Positions 53,490 to 62,590 of a DNA stretch of 64,000 nucleotides are shown piece after piece; position 1 is the first letter of the stretch; every line of letters starts with the position of its first letter. Source of the DNA: an uncultured Dehalococcoidia bacterium (GTDB taxonomy: Bacteria > Chloroflexota > Dehalococcoidia > Bin125); assembly GCA_958295515.1 (NCBI GenBank), contig CATQGW010000001.1:310001-374000 (forward strand). The letters run 5' to 3'. The notes beneath the pieces were generated by a model. It saw nothing but the letters and a program-made list of their open reading frames with translations, did not search any database and was not told the DNA's origin. A program made the translations under genes and the position numbers.

Positions 53490-54113
53490 GTGAAGCGCCT
53501 CAGCCTGCAGTCGGGACCCCTGCGCGAATTGATCGAGATGCTGATCCTCGGTCTGATCGTGTTCCTGCTCGCCCGCGAGGCGGTGCAGAACTTCCAGGTC
53601 GAGGGCAGCAGCATGGAACCGACCCTGAACAGCTCGGACCTGGTGCTGGTCAACAAGGTCGGCTACTGGGAGGTCAGCCTCGGCCCCTTTGACGCGCTCC
53701 TGCCCGGGCGCAGCAACGGCGACTTCCTCATGGGCGGGCCGAGCCGCGGCTCGGTGATCATCTTCCGCCCGCCCTACCAAACCGACGTCGACTACGTGAA
53801 GCGCGTGATCGGCCTGCCCGGCGATCTGATCGAGGTGCGCGCCGGGCGGGCCTGGGTCAACGGCCGCCGCCTGCTGGAAGACCACTACACCACCCAGCCG
53901 CCCAACTACAGCTGGGGCCCGGCGCGCGTTCCCCCGGAGCACTACTTCGTGCTCGGCGACAACCGCAACCGCAGCTCCGACTCGCACAACTTCGGACCGA
54001 TCCATGAAGACCAGATCGTGGGCGAAGTGATCTTCCGCTGGTTCCCCTTCAACCGCATCAGCGACGACATCCGCCGCTCCCTCATCGACATCGGCGGAGC
54101 GCCAATCCCATGA
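53490..54113 (+). CDS. lepB: Signal peptidase I
   Basis: Membrane serine protease that removes Sec signal peptides, 207 residues from this start. One N-terminal helix (LIEMLILGLIVFLLAREAV), then the nucleophile Ser in VEGSSMEPTLN, the general base Lys in DYVKRVIGLPGD, and LGDNRNRSSDSHNFGPI near the C-terminus. The GTG at 53490 has a GGAGAG site; a TTG at 53472 is the alternative. Stop overlaps the pyrE start (ATGA). Divergent from the propeller gene. Confidence 0.95.
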   Translation: MKRLSLQSGPLRELIEMLILGLIVFLLAREAVQNFQVEGSSMEPTLNSSDLVLVNKVGYWEVSLGPFDALLPGRSNGDFLMGGPSRGSVIIFRPPYQTDVDYVKRVIGLPGDLIEVRAGRAWVNGRRLLEDHYTTQPPNYSWGPARVPPEHYFVLGDNRNRSSDSHNFGPIHEDQIVGEVIFRWFPFNRISDDIRRSLIDIGGAPIP

Positions 54114-54673
54114 GCGCCGCCGAACAAGCCCTGGACGCGCTGCGGGAGGTCGGCGCAGTGCTCGAAGGGCACTTCCAGTACGCCTCCGGCCGCCACGGAC
54201 CCCTCTACGTCGAAAAGTTCCGCCTGCTCGAACGTCCCGAGGTCACCGCCCAGCTCTGCGCCCAAATCGCCGAGCACTTCGCCGACCATCGCATCGAGCT
54301 GGTCGTCGGCCCCACCACCGGCGGCATCCTGCTCGCCCACGAAACCGCGCGCACGCTCGGCACGCCGATGTTCTTCGCCGAGCGCGGCGAGCGCGGCGGC
54401 CGCGTCTTTGAGCGCGGCTTCACCTTCCAACCCGGCCAACGCACCCTGATCGTCGACGACGTGCTGACCACCGGCGGCTCAGTCCGCGACACGATCGCAG
54501 CAGTGCGAGAAGCCGGCGGCGAGCCGGTCGGCGTCGGCGTAGTAGTGGACCGCACCAACGGCGCAACCGAATTCGGCCTCCCCTTCTTCGCCTGCATCGC
54601 CCTCGAAGTGCCCAGCCACCCCCCCACCGAGTGCCCCCTCTGCGCCAACAACATCCCGCTCACCTTGACCTGA
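54110..54673 (+). CDS. pyrE: Orotate phosphoribosyltransferase
   Basis: Transfers phosphoribosyl from PRPP to orotate in UMP synthesis. 187 residues. GHFQYASGRHGPLYVEKFRL near the start, VVGPTTGGILLA, and the PRPP motif TLIVDDVLTTGGSVRDTI. A C-terminal CPLCANN pair of cysteines is unusual but known from some Gram-positive-type PyrE proteins. Translationally coupled to lepB. Confidence 0.95.
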   Translation: MSAAEQALDALREVGAVLEGHFQYASGRHGPLYVEKFRLLERPEVTAQLCAQIAEHFADHRIELVVGPTTGGILLAHETARTLGTPMFFAERGERGGRVFERGFTFQPGQRTLIVDDVLTTGGSVRDTIAAVREAGGEPVGVGVVVDRTNGATEFGLPFFACIALEVPSHPPTECPLCANNIPLTLT

Positions 54674-54697
54674 CGCTCAACGTCCCATCACTCCCAC

Positions 54698-54872
54698 CCA
54701 CCCGCGTCATTCTCGCCACCATCTCTGCCATTCCCATCGCCATCTCAGTCGTCCCCGCCGCCATCTCTGTCATTACTCGCCCCTTTTCCGTCATTCCCGC
54801 CCCCGAGCGGGAATCTCATCGCGCAGCTTTGGAGGTTATGCCCAAGATTCCTGCTCGGGGGCAGGAATGACG
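54698..54872. repeat. Hairpin repeat A: degenerate half copies plus a two-ended element
   Basis: Diverged left halves (CGTCATTCTCGCC, CCATTCCCATCGCC, GTCGTCCCCGCC, GTCATTACTCGCC) run from 54698 to 54788. A full element follows at 54789-54872: GTCATTCCCGCC...GCGGGAATC, core GCGCAGCTTTGGAGGTT (reverse complement of the AACCTCCAAAG core elsewhere) and right end GATTCCTGC...GCAGGAATGACG. Fills the 229-base gap between pyrE and the Yip1 gene. Confidence 0.8.
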
Positions 54873-54902
54873 GCGACGGCTGCGGGAATGACGCCGCCTC
54901 GC

Positions 54903-55580
54903 TCAGTAGGCCGCGTGGACGAACAGCCCGGGCGCAACACCGGCGACGCTGGCCAGAATCGAGAGCGGCAGCGCCCACGCCGCAAAGCCGAGACCGACCG
55001 AAATCAGCGTCGAGCGGTCGTCGATCTCCGCAACCGCCGCGCGCACCGCGACGATCGAGGTGAGAAACCAGGCGATCATCGTGAACAGCCCAATCGCGAA
55101 CGAAATCGGCACGAACAGCAGCGCCAGCTGGCCAATCCCCACCGCGCCGGCCAGCGCCAGCGGGCGCGCCAAACGCAGAAACTCCACGCGCACATCGCAG
55201 ATGCGCCGCAGCGCCCACCAGGAAGCGCCGGCCGAAAGCGCCCAGGCGCCGATCGCAGCGATGCTGCCCAACACCACGAGCCGCACCGCGCCGCCCCCGA
55301 TGCTCGCACCGTCGGCGGCCAGCGCCATCCAGAACCAGGCGCCCAGCCCGGCCGCCAGCGCCGTGATCGGCACCAACAGCAGCGCCGCTTTGGTGTCGGC
55401 CGGATTGTCGGCGACTTCGCGCAGCGCGGCGAGCTCGCCGCGCAGCAGCAGCCGCAACAGTTGCAGACTGCGGCGCAGGTGCGTCAGCGCGCCCGACGGC
55501 GAGCCGACCACGCCGGCAGCCGCGCTGAACGCAGACTGCCGCGAAGCGGAGGAAAACGGATGGGGAGCAGTGCGAGACAT
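54903..55580 (-). CDS. Yip1 family membrane protein
   Basis: A 225-residue protein with a polar N-terminal region (residues 1-65) and about five membrane helices (LLLVPITALAAGLGAWFWMAL, LVVLGSIAAIGAWALSAGA, LALAGAVGIGQLALLFVPI and others). The organisation fits the Yip1 family; function in bacteria is unknown. The ATG at 55580 is chosen because the upstream frame is unlike protein. Divergent from the UDG gene. Confidence 0.75.
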   Translation of the reverse strand: MSRTAPHPFSSASRQSAFSAAAGVVGSPSGALTHLRRSLQLLRLLLRGELAALREVADNPADTKAALLLVPITALAAGLGAWFWMALAADGASIGGGAVRLVVLGSIAAIGAWALSAGASWWALRRICDVRVEFLRLARPLALAGAVGIGQLALLFVPISFAIGLFTMIAWFLTSIVAVRAAVAEIDDRSTLISVGLGFAAWALPLSILASVAGVAPGLFVHAAY

Positions 55581-55669
55581 GGCTTGAGCTTCGCGCCCGG
55601 CCGCCAATTCCACATTACGGTGATCTGTAGAGCGCGGCAAGACCGCCTTACCATCCGCCGGAGCGAGTG

Positions 55670-56377
55670 ATGTCGAACAAGCCGAAACACGACCCGATCA
55701 CGGCGATCGACGCGGAGGTTTCGGACTGCCGCGCCTGCGCGCGGCTGGTCGCCTGGCGCGAGCAGGTCGCGGTGGAAAAGCGCGCCTCGTTCCGCGATCA
55801 CACCTATTGGGGGCGCGGCGTGCCCGGCTTCGGCCCGTCCGACGCGCGCATCCTCGTCGTCGGCCTGGCCCCCGCCGCGCACGGCGCAAACCGCACCGGG
55901 CGGATGTTCAGCGGCGACCGCTCGGGCGACTGGCTCTACCGCGCGATGCACGCCGCAGGACTGGCCAATCAACCGCAAAGCACCGGGCCCGGCGACGGAT
56001 TGGAGCTGATCGGCGCGCGTGTCACATCGATCGTGCGCTGTGCCCCGCCCGAGAACAAACCGAGCACTCAAGAGCGCGATCGCTGCCTCCCCTTCCTGCG
56101 CCGCGAGCTGGCCGCGCTGCGCGAACTGCGCGTCATCGTCGCGCTGGGCGCCTACGCCTGGGAAAACACCGCCCGCGAGCTGCGCATCCGCCCCCGCCCC
56201 CGCTTCGCACACAGCTTGGAGCTGAAAGCCGAGCCCAGCCTCACCGTGCTCTGCTCCTACCACCCCAGCCAGCGCAACACCTTCACCGGACTCCTCACAG
56301 AAGAAATGCTGGCAACCGTGTTCCAGCGAGCAGCGGAATTGGCAGAGGTGAACGAGCGCATCAACAAACGCGGCTGA
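55670..56377 (+). CDS. Uracil-DNA glycosylase family 5 (UdgB)
   Basis: Base-excision repair enzyme of 235 residues. Motif A is VVGLAPAAHGANRTGRMFSGD, where family 5 lacks the catalytic polar residue of other UDGs; further landmarks are DWLYRAMHAAGL, VTSIVRCAPPENKPS and YHPSQRNTFTGLLT. DC-RAC at the N-terminus and C at VRCAPP provide 4Fe-4S ligands. It can remove uracil, hypoxanthine and related bases from DNA. The ATG at 55670 directly follows GTG, giving overlapping start choices. Confidence 0.92.
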   Translation: MSNKPKHDPITAIDAEVSDCRACARLVAWREQVAVEKRASFRDHTYWGRGVPGFGPSDARILVVGLAPAAHGANRTGRMFSGDRSGDWLYRAMHAAGLANQPQSTGPGDGLELIGARVTSIVRCAPPENKPSTQERDRCLPFLRRELAALRELRVIVALGAYAWENTARELRIRPRPRFAHSLELKAEPSLTVLCSYHPSQRNTFTGLLTEEMLATVFQRAAELAEVNERINKRG

Positions 56378-56413
56378 AGCCTGCCGCGACACACAGACGA
56401 CCGAGAGGCGAGT

Positions 56414-56442
56414 TTGACAGCCATCACTGACGTGCGTAGAGT
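56414..56442 (+). promoter_or_regulatory. Putative promoter for NYN gene
   Basis: Perfect TTGACA (56414-56419) and TAGAGT (56437-56442, 4/6 match) with a 17-base spacer. Transcription would begin about 60 bases before the ATG at 56511. Confidence 0.6.
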
Positions 56443-56461
56443 GGGCAGACTGTTCCCCGTC

Positions 56462-56487
56462 CTTCGGCGGCCACCGAGCCGCCGAAG
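56462..56487 (+). promoter_or_regulatory. 5' leader hairpin
   Basis: CTTCGGCGG and CCGCCGAAG form a perfect 9-base stem with an 8-base loop, located between the predicted promoter and the NYN start. It could affect translation or mRNA stability. Confidence 0.4.
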
Positions 56488-56510
56488 TGGCGGGGCTATT
56501 CATATCCCCC

Positions 56511-57143
56511 ATGGCAGACCGCGTCGTTCTCTTCGTCGACTGGCAGAACCTCTTGATGGGCGCGCGCGACTCATTTCACCGCGCTGATGCGCACAGAATC
56601 TCCAGCGACGGCCAGATCAATCCCATCGCATTGGGTGAGCTGATCTGCAGCAGGCCGCCGCCCGGCGCAACCCGCGAACTCAGCGCGGTGCGCATCTATC
56701 GCGGCGAACCTAGTCCCGACAACAGTCCCAGGATGCACGCCGCCCACACCGCCCAGCGCAGGGCGTGGGAACGGGCTGGAGCCCGAGTGCTCACTCGCCC
56801 CTTGCAGTATCTCCGCGACCAGCAGACGGGCGCTGTGATTTCGCGCGAGAAGGGCGTGGATGTCCAGCTTGCCGTTGACCTGATCACCTGCGCCGCGGAT
56901 GGCCTTTACGACATCGGCATTGTCTTCTCCGGCGACACGGATTTGCGGCCCGCACTCGAATACGTCGCGCATCGCTTCAACCCGATCCCCCGTGTCGAGG
57001 TGGCCGCCTGGGATAGCGGTCGCAGACGCAGGCGTACGGGACTCACATTTAGCGCTCCCTATTCCCGCTGGTGCCATTACCTCAACGAAGCGGACTACCA
57101 GAGCATCCGCGACTTCACTTCCTACGCGCCGGCGGACCGCTAA
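56511..57143 (+). CDS. NYN domain (PIN-like) protein
   Basis: A 210-residue putative RNase of the NYN/PIN-like fold. Acidic residues typical of the active site are in VVLFVDWQNLLMGA, EKGVDVQLAVDL and IVFSGDTDLRPALEYV. NYN proteins act in RNA processing or decay, and LabA-like members are common in bacteria. The start has a predicted promoter and leader hairpin of its own, so it is probably transcribed singly. Confidence 0.85.
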   Translation: MADRVVLFVDWQNLLMGARDSFHRADAHRISSDGQINPIALGELICSRPPPGATRELSAVRIYRGEPSPDNSPRMHAAHTAQRRAWERAGARVLTRPLQYLRDQQTGAVISREKGVDVQLAVDLITCAADGLYDIGIVFSGDTDLRPALEYVAHRFNPIPRVEVAAWDSGRRRRRTGLTFSAPYSRWCHYLNEADYQSIRDFTSYAPADR

Positions 57144-57210
57144 GCCGCGCGCAGTTCGGTAGCTTTCGCAGGACGGCGTGTTCGGAGCGCCGCCGGACGG
57201 AGGCTGTGCC

Positions 57211-59652
57211 GTGCTTGGCAACTATCGAATTCTGGACCTCACCGACGAACGCGGCCTGATTGGCGGCATGATCCTCGCCGACCTCGGCGCGGATGTGATC
57301 GCCGTCGAGCCACCCGACGGCAACCGCGCACGGCGGCGCGGACCGTTTGCCGGAGACCCTTCCGACCTCGAAGGCTCCCTCACTTGGCAAGCCTGGGCGC
57401 GCAACAAGCGCTCGATCGTGCTCGATCTCGACTCCGAAGAGGGACGCGAACAGTTTCGCCGCCTCGCCGCAACCGCCGACGCCGTAATCGAGTCCGACGA
57501 TCCGGGCGCAATGGCCGCGCGCGGGCTGGGCTACGACGACATCGCCCCGATCAACCCCGGCCTGGTCTACGCCGCGATCACGCCGTTCGGCTCAAGCGGA
57601 CCCAAAGCCGCCTGGGCGGCGACGGACCTGACCGTAGCCGCCTCGGCGGGACCGATGGCGCAAAGCGGCGACTCGGACCGCGCCCCGCTGCGCGTCGATC
57701 TGCCCCAGACGGGCCTGCACGCCGGCGCGGAGGCCGCCGCCGCGGTGCAGATCGCGCTCTGGGAGCGCCGCCGCTCCGGGCGCGGGCAGTTCATCGATGT
57801 CTCGGCCCAGGCCGCCCACGCGCAGGCGACGCAGGCAGGCATTCTGGCAACCTCGCTCAACGCCGGCACGTTTATGCGCTCAGCCAAAGGCGCTGCCCTG
57901 GGCCCGCTGGAAATTCAGCTGTTCTGGCCCTGCAAGGACGGTCACGTCGCAATCACCTACCTGTTCGGCGCGGCGATCGGCCCATTCACCGCGCGGCTGA
58001 TGCAGTGGATCTACGAAGAAGGCCACTGCGACGAGGCCACACGCGACAAAGACTGGCTCAACTACACCCTGCTGCTGCTGACCGGTCAGGAGCCGATCAC
58101 CGAGTACCTGCGCCTACTCCAGGTGGTCGAGTCGCTGACCATGACCAAGACCAAGGCCGAACTGTTCGAGGAAGCGCTCAAGCGCCGCCTGCTGATCGTG
58201 CCCGTTTCGACGATGGACGACCTCGACGGCAACGAGCATCTGGCCGCGCGCGACTACTGGCGCGAGGTCGAGCGCGGCGGCCGGCGGCTGCGCTTCCCCG
58301 GTCCGTTCGCGCGGCTCAGCGCGACGCCGATCGAGTACCGCCGCGCCGCGCCGCTGCTCGGTGAGCACACCGCGGAGGTGTTGGCGGAGGCGCGCCCCGC
58401 GCCCAGCCTGCACGGCGCAGGCGACGAGGCCGCACAACCCGATGCGCCGCCTCTCGACGGACTGAAGATGGTCGACTTGATGTGGGTCATGGCCGGTCCC
58501 GCCGGCACCCGCACCCTGGCCGACTTCGGCGTACAGACCGTGCGCGTCGAATCGAGCACCCGAATCGACACCGCACGCACCCTCCAACCGTTCGTCAACG
58601 ACGATTCGACCCAGACCGAAGGTTCCGGCCTATTCCAGAACATGAACGCCAACAAGGCGATGACGACGATCGACCCCTCGACCCTGCTGGGGCGCGAAGT
58701 GCTGCTCGATCTGGTGCGCTGGGCGGACATCCTCACCGAGTCGTTCACCCCTCGCGCAATGCGCGGCTGGGGGCTGACCTGGGAGGAGCTGCACGCCGCC
58801 AACCCCCGCCTGATCATGCTCTCCTCCTGCCTGATGGGGCAGACCGGCCCGCTCGCCGAGTTCGCCGGTTTCGGCAATCTGGCGGCAGCCTTCGCCGGCT
58901 TCACGCCGTTGTCCAGCTGGCCCGATCGCGCGCCGGCCGGACCGTTCGGCGCCTACACCGACTACGTCGCGCCGCGCTTTGCCACCGCCGCGCTGTTGGC
59001 CGCGCTCGAAGAGCGCGAGCGCAGCGGCGTCGGCCAATACATCGATGTCTCCCAACTCGAAGCGGGCATCCACTTCCTCACCCCCGCCTTCCTGCAATAC
59101 GGCGTCTCCGGGCGGCTCTGGCAAGCCAACGGCAACCGCGACCCCCAAATCGCCCCGCACGGCGCATACCCCTCGACAGGCGAGGATCAGTGGGTCGCAA
59201 TCGCCGCAGCCGACGACGCGCAGTGGACCGCGCTGGCAGCCGCAATCGGCGGCGGCCTGGCCGAAGACGCGCGCTTCAACTCACTGCACGGACGTCTGGC
59301 CGCGCAGGATGAACTGGACGCCGCAATCTCCGCCTGGACCAGCCAACGCACCGCCAACGAAGCGATGGGGACGCTCCAGACCGCCGGTGTCGCCGCCCAC
59401 GCTGTGCAGAACAGCCCCGAGTTGACCGCCGACCCCCAGCTGGCGCACCGCCGCCACTTCGTCCAGCTCAGCCACGCCACGCTGAGCCAAAGCACCGTCG
59501 AGGGCGCGCGAATGCTGTTCTCGCGCACCCCGGCGCGACGCCCCACCGTCGCCCCGCTGATGGGCGCGGACAACGAATCCGTGCTGCGCGGCATTCTGGG
59601 CTACGACGACGAGCGCATCGCCGAGATCGCCGCCTCCGGGGCGCTGCAATAA
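57211..59652 (+). CDS. Double-domain CaiB/BaiF family CoA-transferase
   Basis: An 813-residue protein of two tandem family III CoA-transferase domains (about 1-400 and 420-813). Both have the family start (LGNYRILDLTDERG and LDGLKMVDLMWVMAGPAGT) and the RSGxGQ(F/Y)IDVS motif. The catalytic Asp is plain in domain 2 (D584, FGAYTDYVAPRF); the matching site of domain 1 (LPQTGLHAGAEA) has no acidic residue. The second domain therefore likely carries activity. GTG start at 57211 with a GGAGG site seven bases upstream. Substrate unknown. Confidence 0.9.
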   Translation: MLGNYRILDLTDERGLIGGMILADLGADVIAVEPPDGNRARRRGPFAGDPSDLEGSLTWQAWARNKRSIVLDLDSEEGREQFRRLAATADAVIESDDPGAMAARGLGYDDIAPINPGLVYAAITPFGSSGPKAAWAATDLTVAASAGPMAQSGDSDRAPLRVDLPQTGLHAGAEAAAAVQIALWERRRSGRGQFIDVSAQAAHAQATQAGILATSLNAGTFMRSAKGAALGPLEIQLFWPCKDGHVAITYLFGAAIGPFTARLMQWIYEEGHCDEATRDKDWLNYTLLLLTGQEPITEYLRLLQVVESLTMTKTKAELFEEALKRRLLIVPVSTMDDLDGNEHLAARDYWREVERGGRRLRFPGPFARLSATPIEYRRAAPLLGEHTAEVLAEARPAPSLHGAGDEAAQPDAPPLDGLKMVDLMWVMAGPAGTRTLADFGVQTVRVESSTRIDTARTLQPFVNDDSTQTEGSGLFQNMNANKAMTTIDPSTLLGREVLLDLVRWADILTESFTPRAMRGWGLTWEELHAANPRLIMLSSCLMGQTGPLAEFAGFGNLAAAFAGFTPLSSWPDRAPAGPFGAYTDYVAPRFATAALLAALEERERSGVGQYIDVSQLEAGIHFLTPAFLQYGVSGRLWQANGNRDPQIAPHGAYPSTGEDQWVAIAAADDAQWTALAAAIGGGLAEDARFNSLHGRLAAQDELDAAISAWTSQRTANEAMGTLQTAGVAAHAVQNSPELTADPQLAHRRHFVQLSHATLSQSTVEGARMLFSRTPARRPTVAPLMGADNESVLRGILGYDDERIAEIAASGALQ

Positions 59653-59711
59653 CGCCTATCATTGCCGCCCCCGCTCGCAAGCCGCCGCGCGGGGGATGAA
59701 GGGACACGATC

Positions 59712-60689
59712 GTGGCGGGACGCTACTCCATTCACATCGGAACCGTGGGCCAGGGGCTGTGGGTCTGCCACGACGACGGCGAAACCTGGTACCGCGGACG
59801 AACCGACGACATCGGCGAAGGCACGGTGCGCTCCCTCGCCGTCTACCCCGACCAGCCCGACCGCCTGCTGGCCGGCAGCGACTCCGGTCTCTACCGCAGC
59901 GAGGACAACGGCTACCACTGGGAACAGCTCGAGACGCCGATCTCCCCGCGCCAGATTTGGTCCGTCACGGTCGATCCCAACAACACCGAAACGATCTTCG
60001 CCGGCGCCCGCCCCGGCGCGTTCCGCTCGCGCGACGGCGGCGAGAACTGGGACGAGCTGCCGATCGACGTCGCCGATCCCTGCCCGATCGGCATCGCCCG
60101 CACCACCGTGATCGTCGTGGACCCCGCCGACAGCCAGCGCGTCTTCGCCGGCATCGAGGTCGACGGCGTCTTCAAAAGCCTCGACGGCGGCGACAGCTGG
60201 GTGCATATGCCGGACCTCGGCGAGGAAGTCTTCCAGGGCGATGTCCATTGCATGGCGCGGGTGCCGGGACGCGCCACCTACGCGACCAGCCCCTTCGGCA
60301 TCGCCACCTCCACCGACGAGGGCGAGAGCTGGGACTATCACCACTTCCCCGCCCACCACGAGGGCGATCGCTTCTCCTATTGCCGCGGTGTGCTGGTCAA
60401 GGCTGACGACCCGGACACGATGTTCGTGGGCAACGGCGACGGCATCCCCGGCACGGCGGGAGCAATTCAACGCACCACCGACGGCGGGCGCAGTTGGGCG
60501 GCGGTCAACCTGCCCCAGCCCCCCAACTCCGTCATCTACTGGCTCGCCGCGCACCCCGCCGCGCCCGAAGTGATCGTCGCCGTCAGCCTCTACGGCTACG
60601 TCTACGTCAGCGAGGACGGCGGCGCGCGCTGGCGCAAGCTGGACAAAGAGTTCGGCGAAATCCGCGCCGTCGCCGTCACGGCCAACTGA
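59712..60689 (+). CDS. Asp-box beta-propeller protein
   Basis: A 325-residue cytoplasmic-looking protein with seven Asp-box (SxDxGxxW) repeats: HDDGETW, SEDNGYHW, SRDGGENW, SLDGGDSW, STDEGESW, TTDGGRSW and SEDGGARW. They predict a seven-bladed propeller like sialidase or VPS10-type folds. No signal peptide or catalytic residues are evident. GTG start after AAGGGA. Located 59 bases after the CoA-transferase on the same strand and 22 bases before a SnoaL gene. Confidence 0.85.
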   Translation: MAGRYSIHIGTVGQGLWVCHDDGETWYRGRTDDIGEGTVRSLAVYPDQPDRLLAGSDSGLYRSEDNGYHWEQLETPISPRQIWSVTVDPNNTETIFAGARPGAFRSRDGGENWDELPIDVADPCPIGIARTTVIVVDPADSQRVFAGIEVDGVFKSLDGGDSWVHMPDLGEEVFQGDVHCMARVPGRATYATSPFGIATSTDEGESWDYHHFPAHHEGDRFSYCRGVLVKADDPDTMFVGNGDGIPGTAGAIQRTTDGGRSWAAVNLPQPPNSVIYWLAAHPAAPEVIVAVSLYGYVYVSEDGGARWRKLDKEFGEIRAVAVTAN

Positions 60690-60711
60690 GCAGGCAAAAA
60701 GGAGCACAGCG

Positions 60712-61140
60712 ATGAGTTTGACAGCACAGGATCGGGCAGAGATTCAGAACCTGGCCGGACGCTACAGCCAGGCGCTGGACGACCGCGACGCCGAAGCCTG
60801 GGCCTCGGTTTGGACCGACGCCGGGGTGATGGAGATGGTCTCGCAGGAGCGCTGGATCACCGGCGAGGCGCTGCGCGCACTGGCGGCGCCGGGCGACTCG
60901 ACCCCCCAAGCGCGCCACATGCCCTCCACCTTCGTGATCGACGGCAACGGCGATGAAGCCACGATGAGCTCCTACGTCACCGTCGTACGCTGCGACGACC
61001 CCGCGAAGATCGTCTTCCAGGGGCGCTACCAGGACCAAATCCAGCGCGTCGACGGCGCCTGGAAGCTGGCGCACCGCACGATCCTCACCGACTGGATCGA
61101 GCCCGAGACCGCCAAGCAGGTCCAGGCGACGGACGCGTAA
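60712..61140 (+). CDS. SnoaL-like (NTF2 fold) protein
   Basis: A 142-residue protein of the NTF2-like fold, MSLTAQDRAEIQNLAGRYSQALDDRDAEAW at the start (landmarks IQNLAGRYSQALDDRD and WTDAGVMEM), with HMPSTFVIDGNGD and WKLAHRTIL at the end. Members include ring cyclases, dehydratases and binding proteins. The role here is unknown, but its place between two small enzymes suggests one catabolic transcript. Confidence 0.85.
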   Translation: MSLTAQDRAEIQNLAGRYSQALDDRDAEAWASVWTDAGVMEMVSQERWITGEALRALAAPGDSTPQARHMPSTFVIDGNGDEATMSSYVTVVRCDDPAKIVFQGRYQDQIQRVDGAWKLAHRTILTDWIEPETAKQVQATDA

Positions 61141-61156
61141 CGAGCGGAGGATCGAG

Positions 61157-62044
61157 ATGGCCACCCACCACGCCGAGCGAATGATCGAGGCCAACGGGAT
61201 CGACATCTGCGCCGACTCCTTCGGCGAGCCCGACGATCCGGCGATCCTGCTGGTCATGGGCGCGGGCGCCTCGATGCTGGTGTGGGACGAGCAGCTCTGC
61301 GAACGGCTGGCCGACGGCGGGCGCTTCGTGATCCGCTACGACAACCGCGACACCGGCAAAACCACCTGCTGCCCGCCGGGCGAGCCCAACTACACGCTCA
61401 ACGACATGGCCGCCGACGGTGTCGCCGTACTCGACGCCTACAACATCGACAAAGCCCACATCGTCGGCGCTTCGATGGGTGGAATGATCACGCAAGTGAT
61501 TGGCCTCAACCACCCCGAGCGGGTGCTGACCCTGACGCCGATCATGTCCACGCCCAACGCCGGAGCGACGCTGGACGCAATGGACGACGCAGACGGCGGG
61601 CACGCCCTCTCGCCGCCGTCCCCGAAGGTGCTCGCCGCGATTGCCGCGTCGGCAACACTCGACTGGAGCGACCGCGAGGCGCTGATCGAGAACCGCGTAG
61701 AGATGTTCAAGGTGCTGGCCGGCTCGGGCTATCCATACGACGAGGCGGGGCAGCGCGAGCTGGCTGCGGCGGAGGTGGATCGCGCGGTCAGCTTCCCCAG
61801 CTCGCTCAACCACGGCCCCGCAATCGCCGCCTCACAGCCCTGGCACGAGCGGCTCGACCAGCTCTCCGTCCCCACCCTCGTAATCCACGGCACCGAGGAC
61901 CCCATCCTGCCCTACGACCACGGCCAGGCGCTCGTCGCCGCAATCCCCGACGCCACCATGCTCACCCTCGAAGGCGTCGGCCACGAACTCCCCGACGGCG
62001 TGCTGGACACCGTGATCCCAGCCCTCCTCGAACACACCAGCTGA
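61157..62044 (+). CDS. Alpha/beta hydrolase
   Basis: A 295-residue serine hydrolase. LLVMGAGASMLVWD is near the oxyanion region, IVGASMGGMI holds the nucleophile Ser, ILPYD the Asp region and GVGHELP the His. The cap region between strands is short. It could act on esters, lactones or epoxides. Sixteen bases after the SnoaL gene on the same strand. A copy of its last 45 bases recurs at 62509. Confidence 0.88.
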   Translation: MATHHAERMIEANGIDICADSFGEPDDPAILLVMGAGASMLVWDEQLCERLADGGRFVIRYDNRDTGKTTCCPPGEPNYTLNDMAADGVAVLDAYNIDKAHIVGASMGGMITQVIGLNHPERVLTLTPIMSTPNAGATLDAMDDADGGHALSPPSPKVLAAIAASATLDWSDREALIENRVEMFKVLAGSGYPYDEAGQRELAAAEVDRAVSFPSSLNHGPAIAASQPWHERLDQLSVPTLVIHGTEDPILPYDHGQALVAAIPDATMLTLEGVGHELPDGVLDTVIPALLEHTS

Positions 62045-62111
62045 GCATCCAACCCGGCCTCACGTTGCTATTCTGGCCACAGAGCGAACCCAGCGGAACC
62101 TGAGTAGCAAC

Positions 62112-62435
62112 ATGGCCGGCGCGCAAGACGCAAGGCGAATACAGAGCGCAACGCGCGGCGGCGAGCGGCCGCTCGACGATCCCGAAGCCCGTTATTCGAG
62201 GGCTGCACTCGAACAGCGCGAGCTGGCAGAGGCGCTTCAGGAAGTCCGCGAACAGGGCGCGTTCACGTTGCCGGATGACATCGAATTGCTCGATCCGCTC
62301 AACGCCGAACATTCCGCCGAGCGTCGTGCTGAAGACGAACACGACCTTCGGCTGTCGCTTGAGCCCCACGACGACGATGGGGCGGGCGACATCTCCCACC
62401 ACGATCTCAAGCGCTCGCTCGGATTCGACGACTAG
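62112..62435 (+). CDS. Small hypothetical, antitoxin-like C-terminus
   Basis: A 107-residue acidic protein. The final ISHHDLKRSLGFDD resembles the short tails of RelB or Phd-like antitoxins (pattern ISHEEVKRRLG), and the next small gene has a related ending. The middle (LEQRELAEALQEVREQGAFTLP) is helical. No toxin gene is adjacent. A large minus-strand frame over the same region was judged a shadow. Confidence 0.4.
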   Translation: MAGAQDARRIQSATRGGERPLDDPEARYSRAALEQRELAEALQEVREQGAFTLPDDIELLDPLNAEHSAERRAEDEHDLRLSLEPHDDDGAGDISHHDLKRSLGFDD

Positions 62436-62508
62436 CTCTTCTGGCTGCACCGAACGACATGCCGTATCGAGTTGCCTGGTCGGCGCGCGCAACAGACAGC
62501 TTGGGCAG

Positions 62509-62553
62509 GCTGGACACCGTGATCCCAGCCCTCCTCGAGCACACCAGCTGAGC
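62509..62553 (+). repeat. Duplicate of the alpha/beta hydrolase 3' end
   Basis: Forty-five bases match 62002-62046 with one mismatch, including the codons for the final residues and stop of the hydrolase. The spacing is 507 bases. It looks like the scar of a tandem duplication of hydrolase end plus a small gene. Confidence 0.85.
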
Positions 62554-62590
62554 GAAGCCCGCGTACACTGAGCCGCACGCGATCGTTCAG

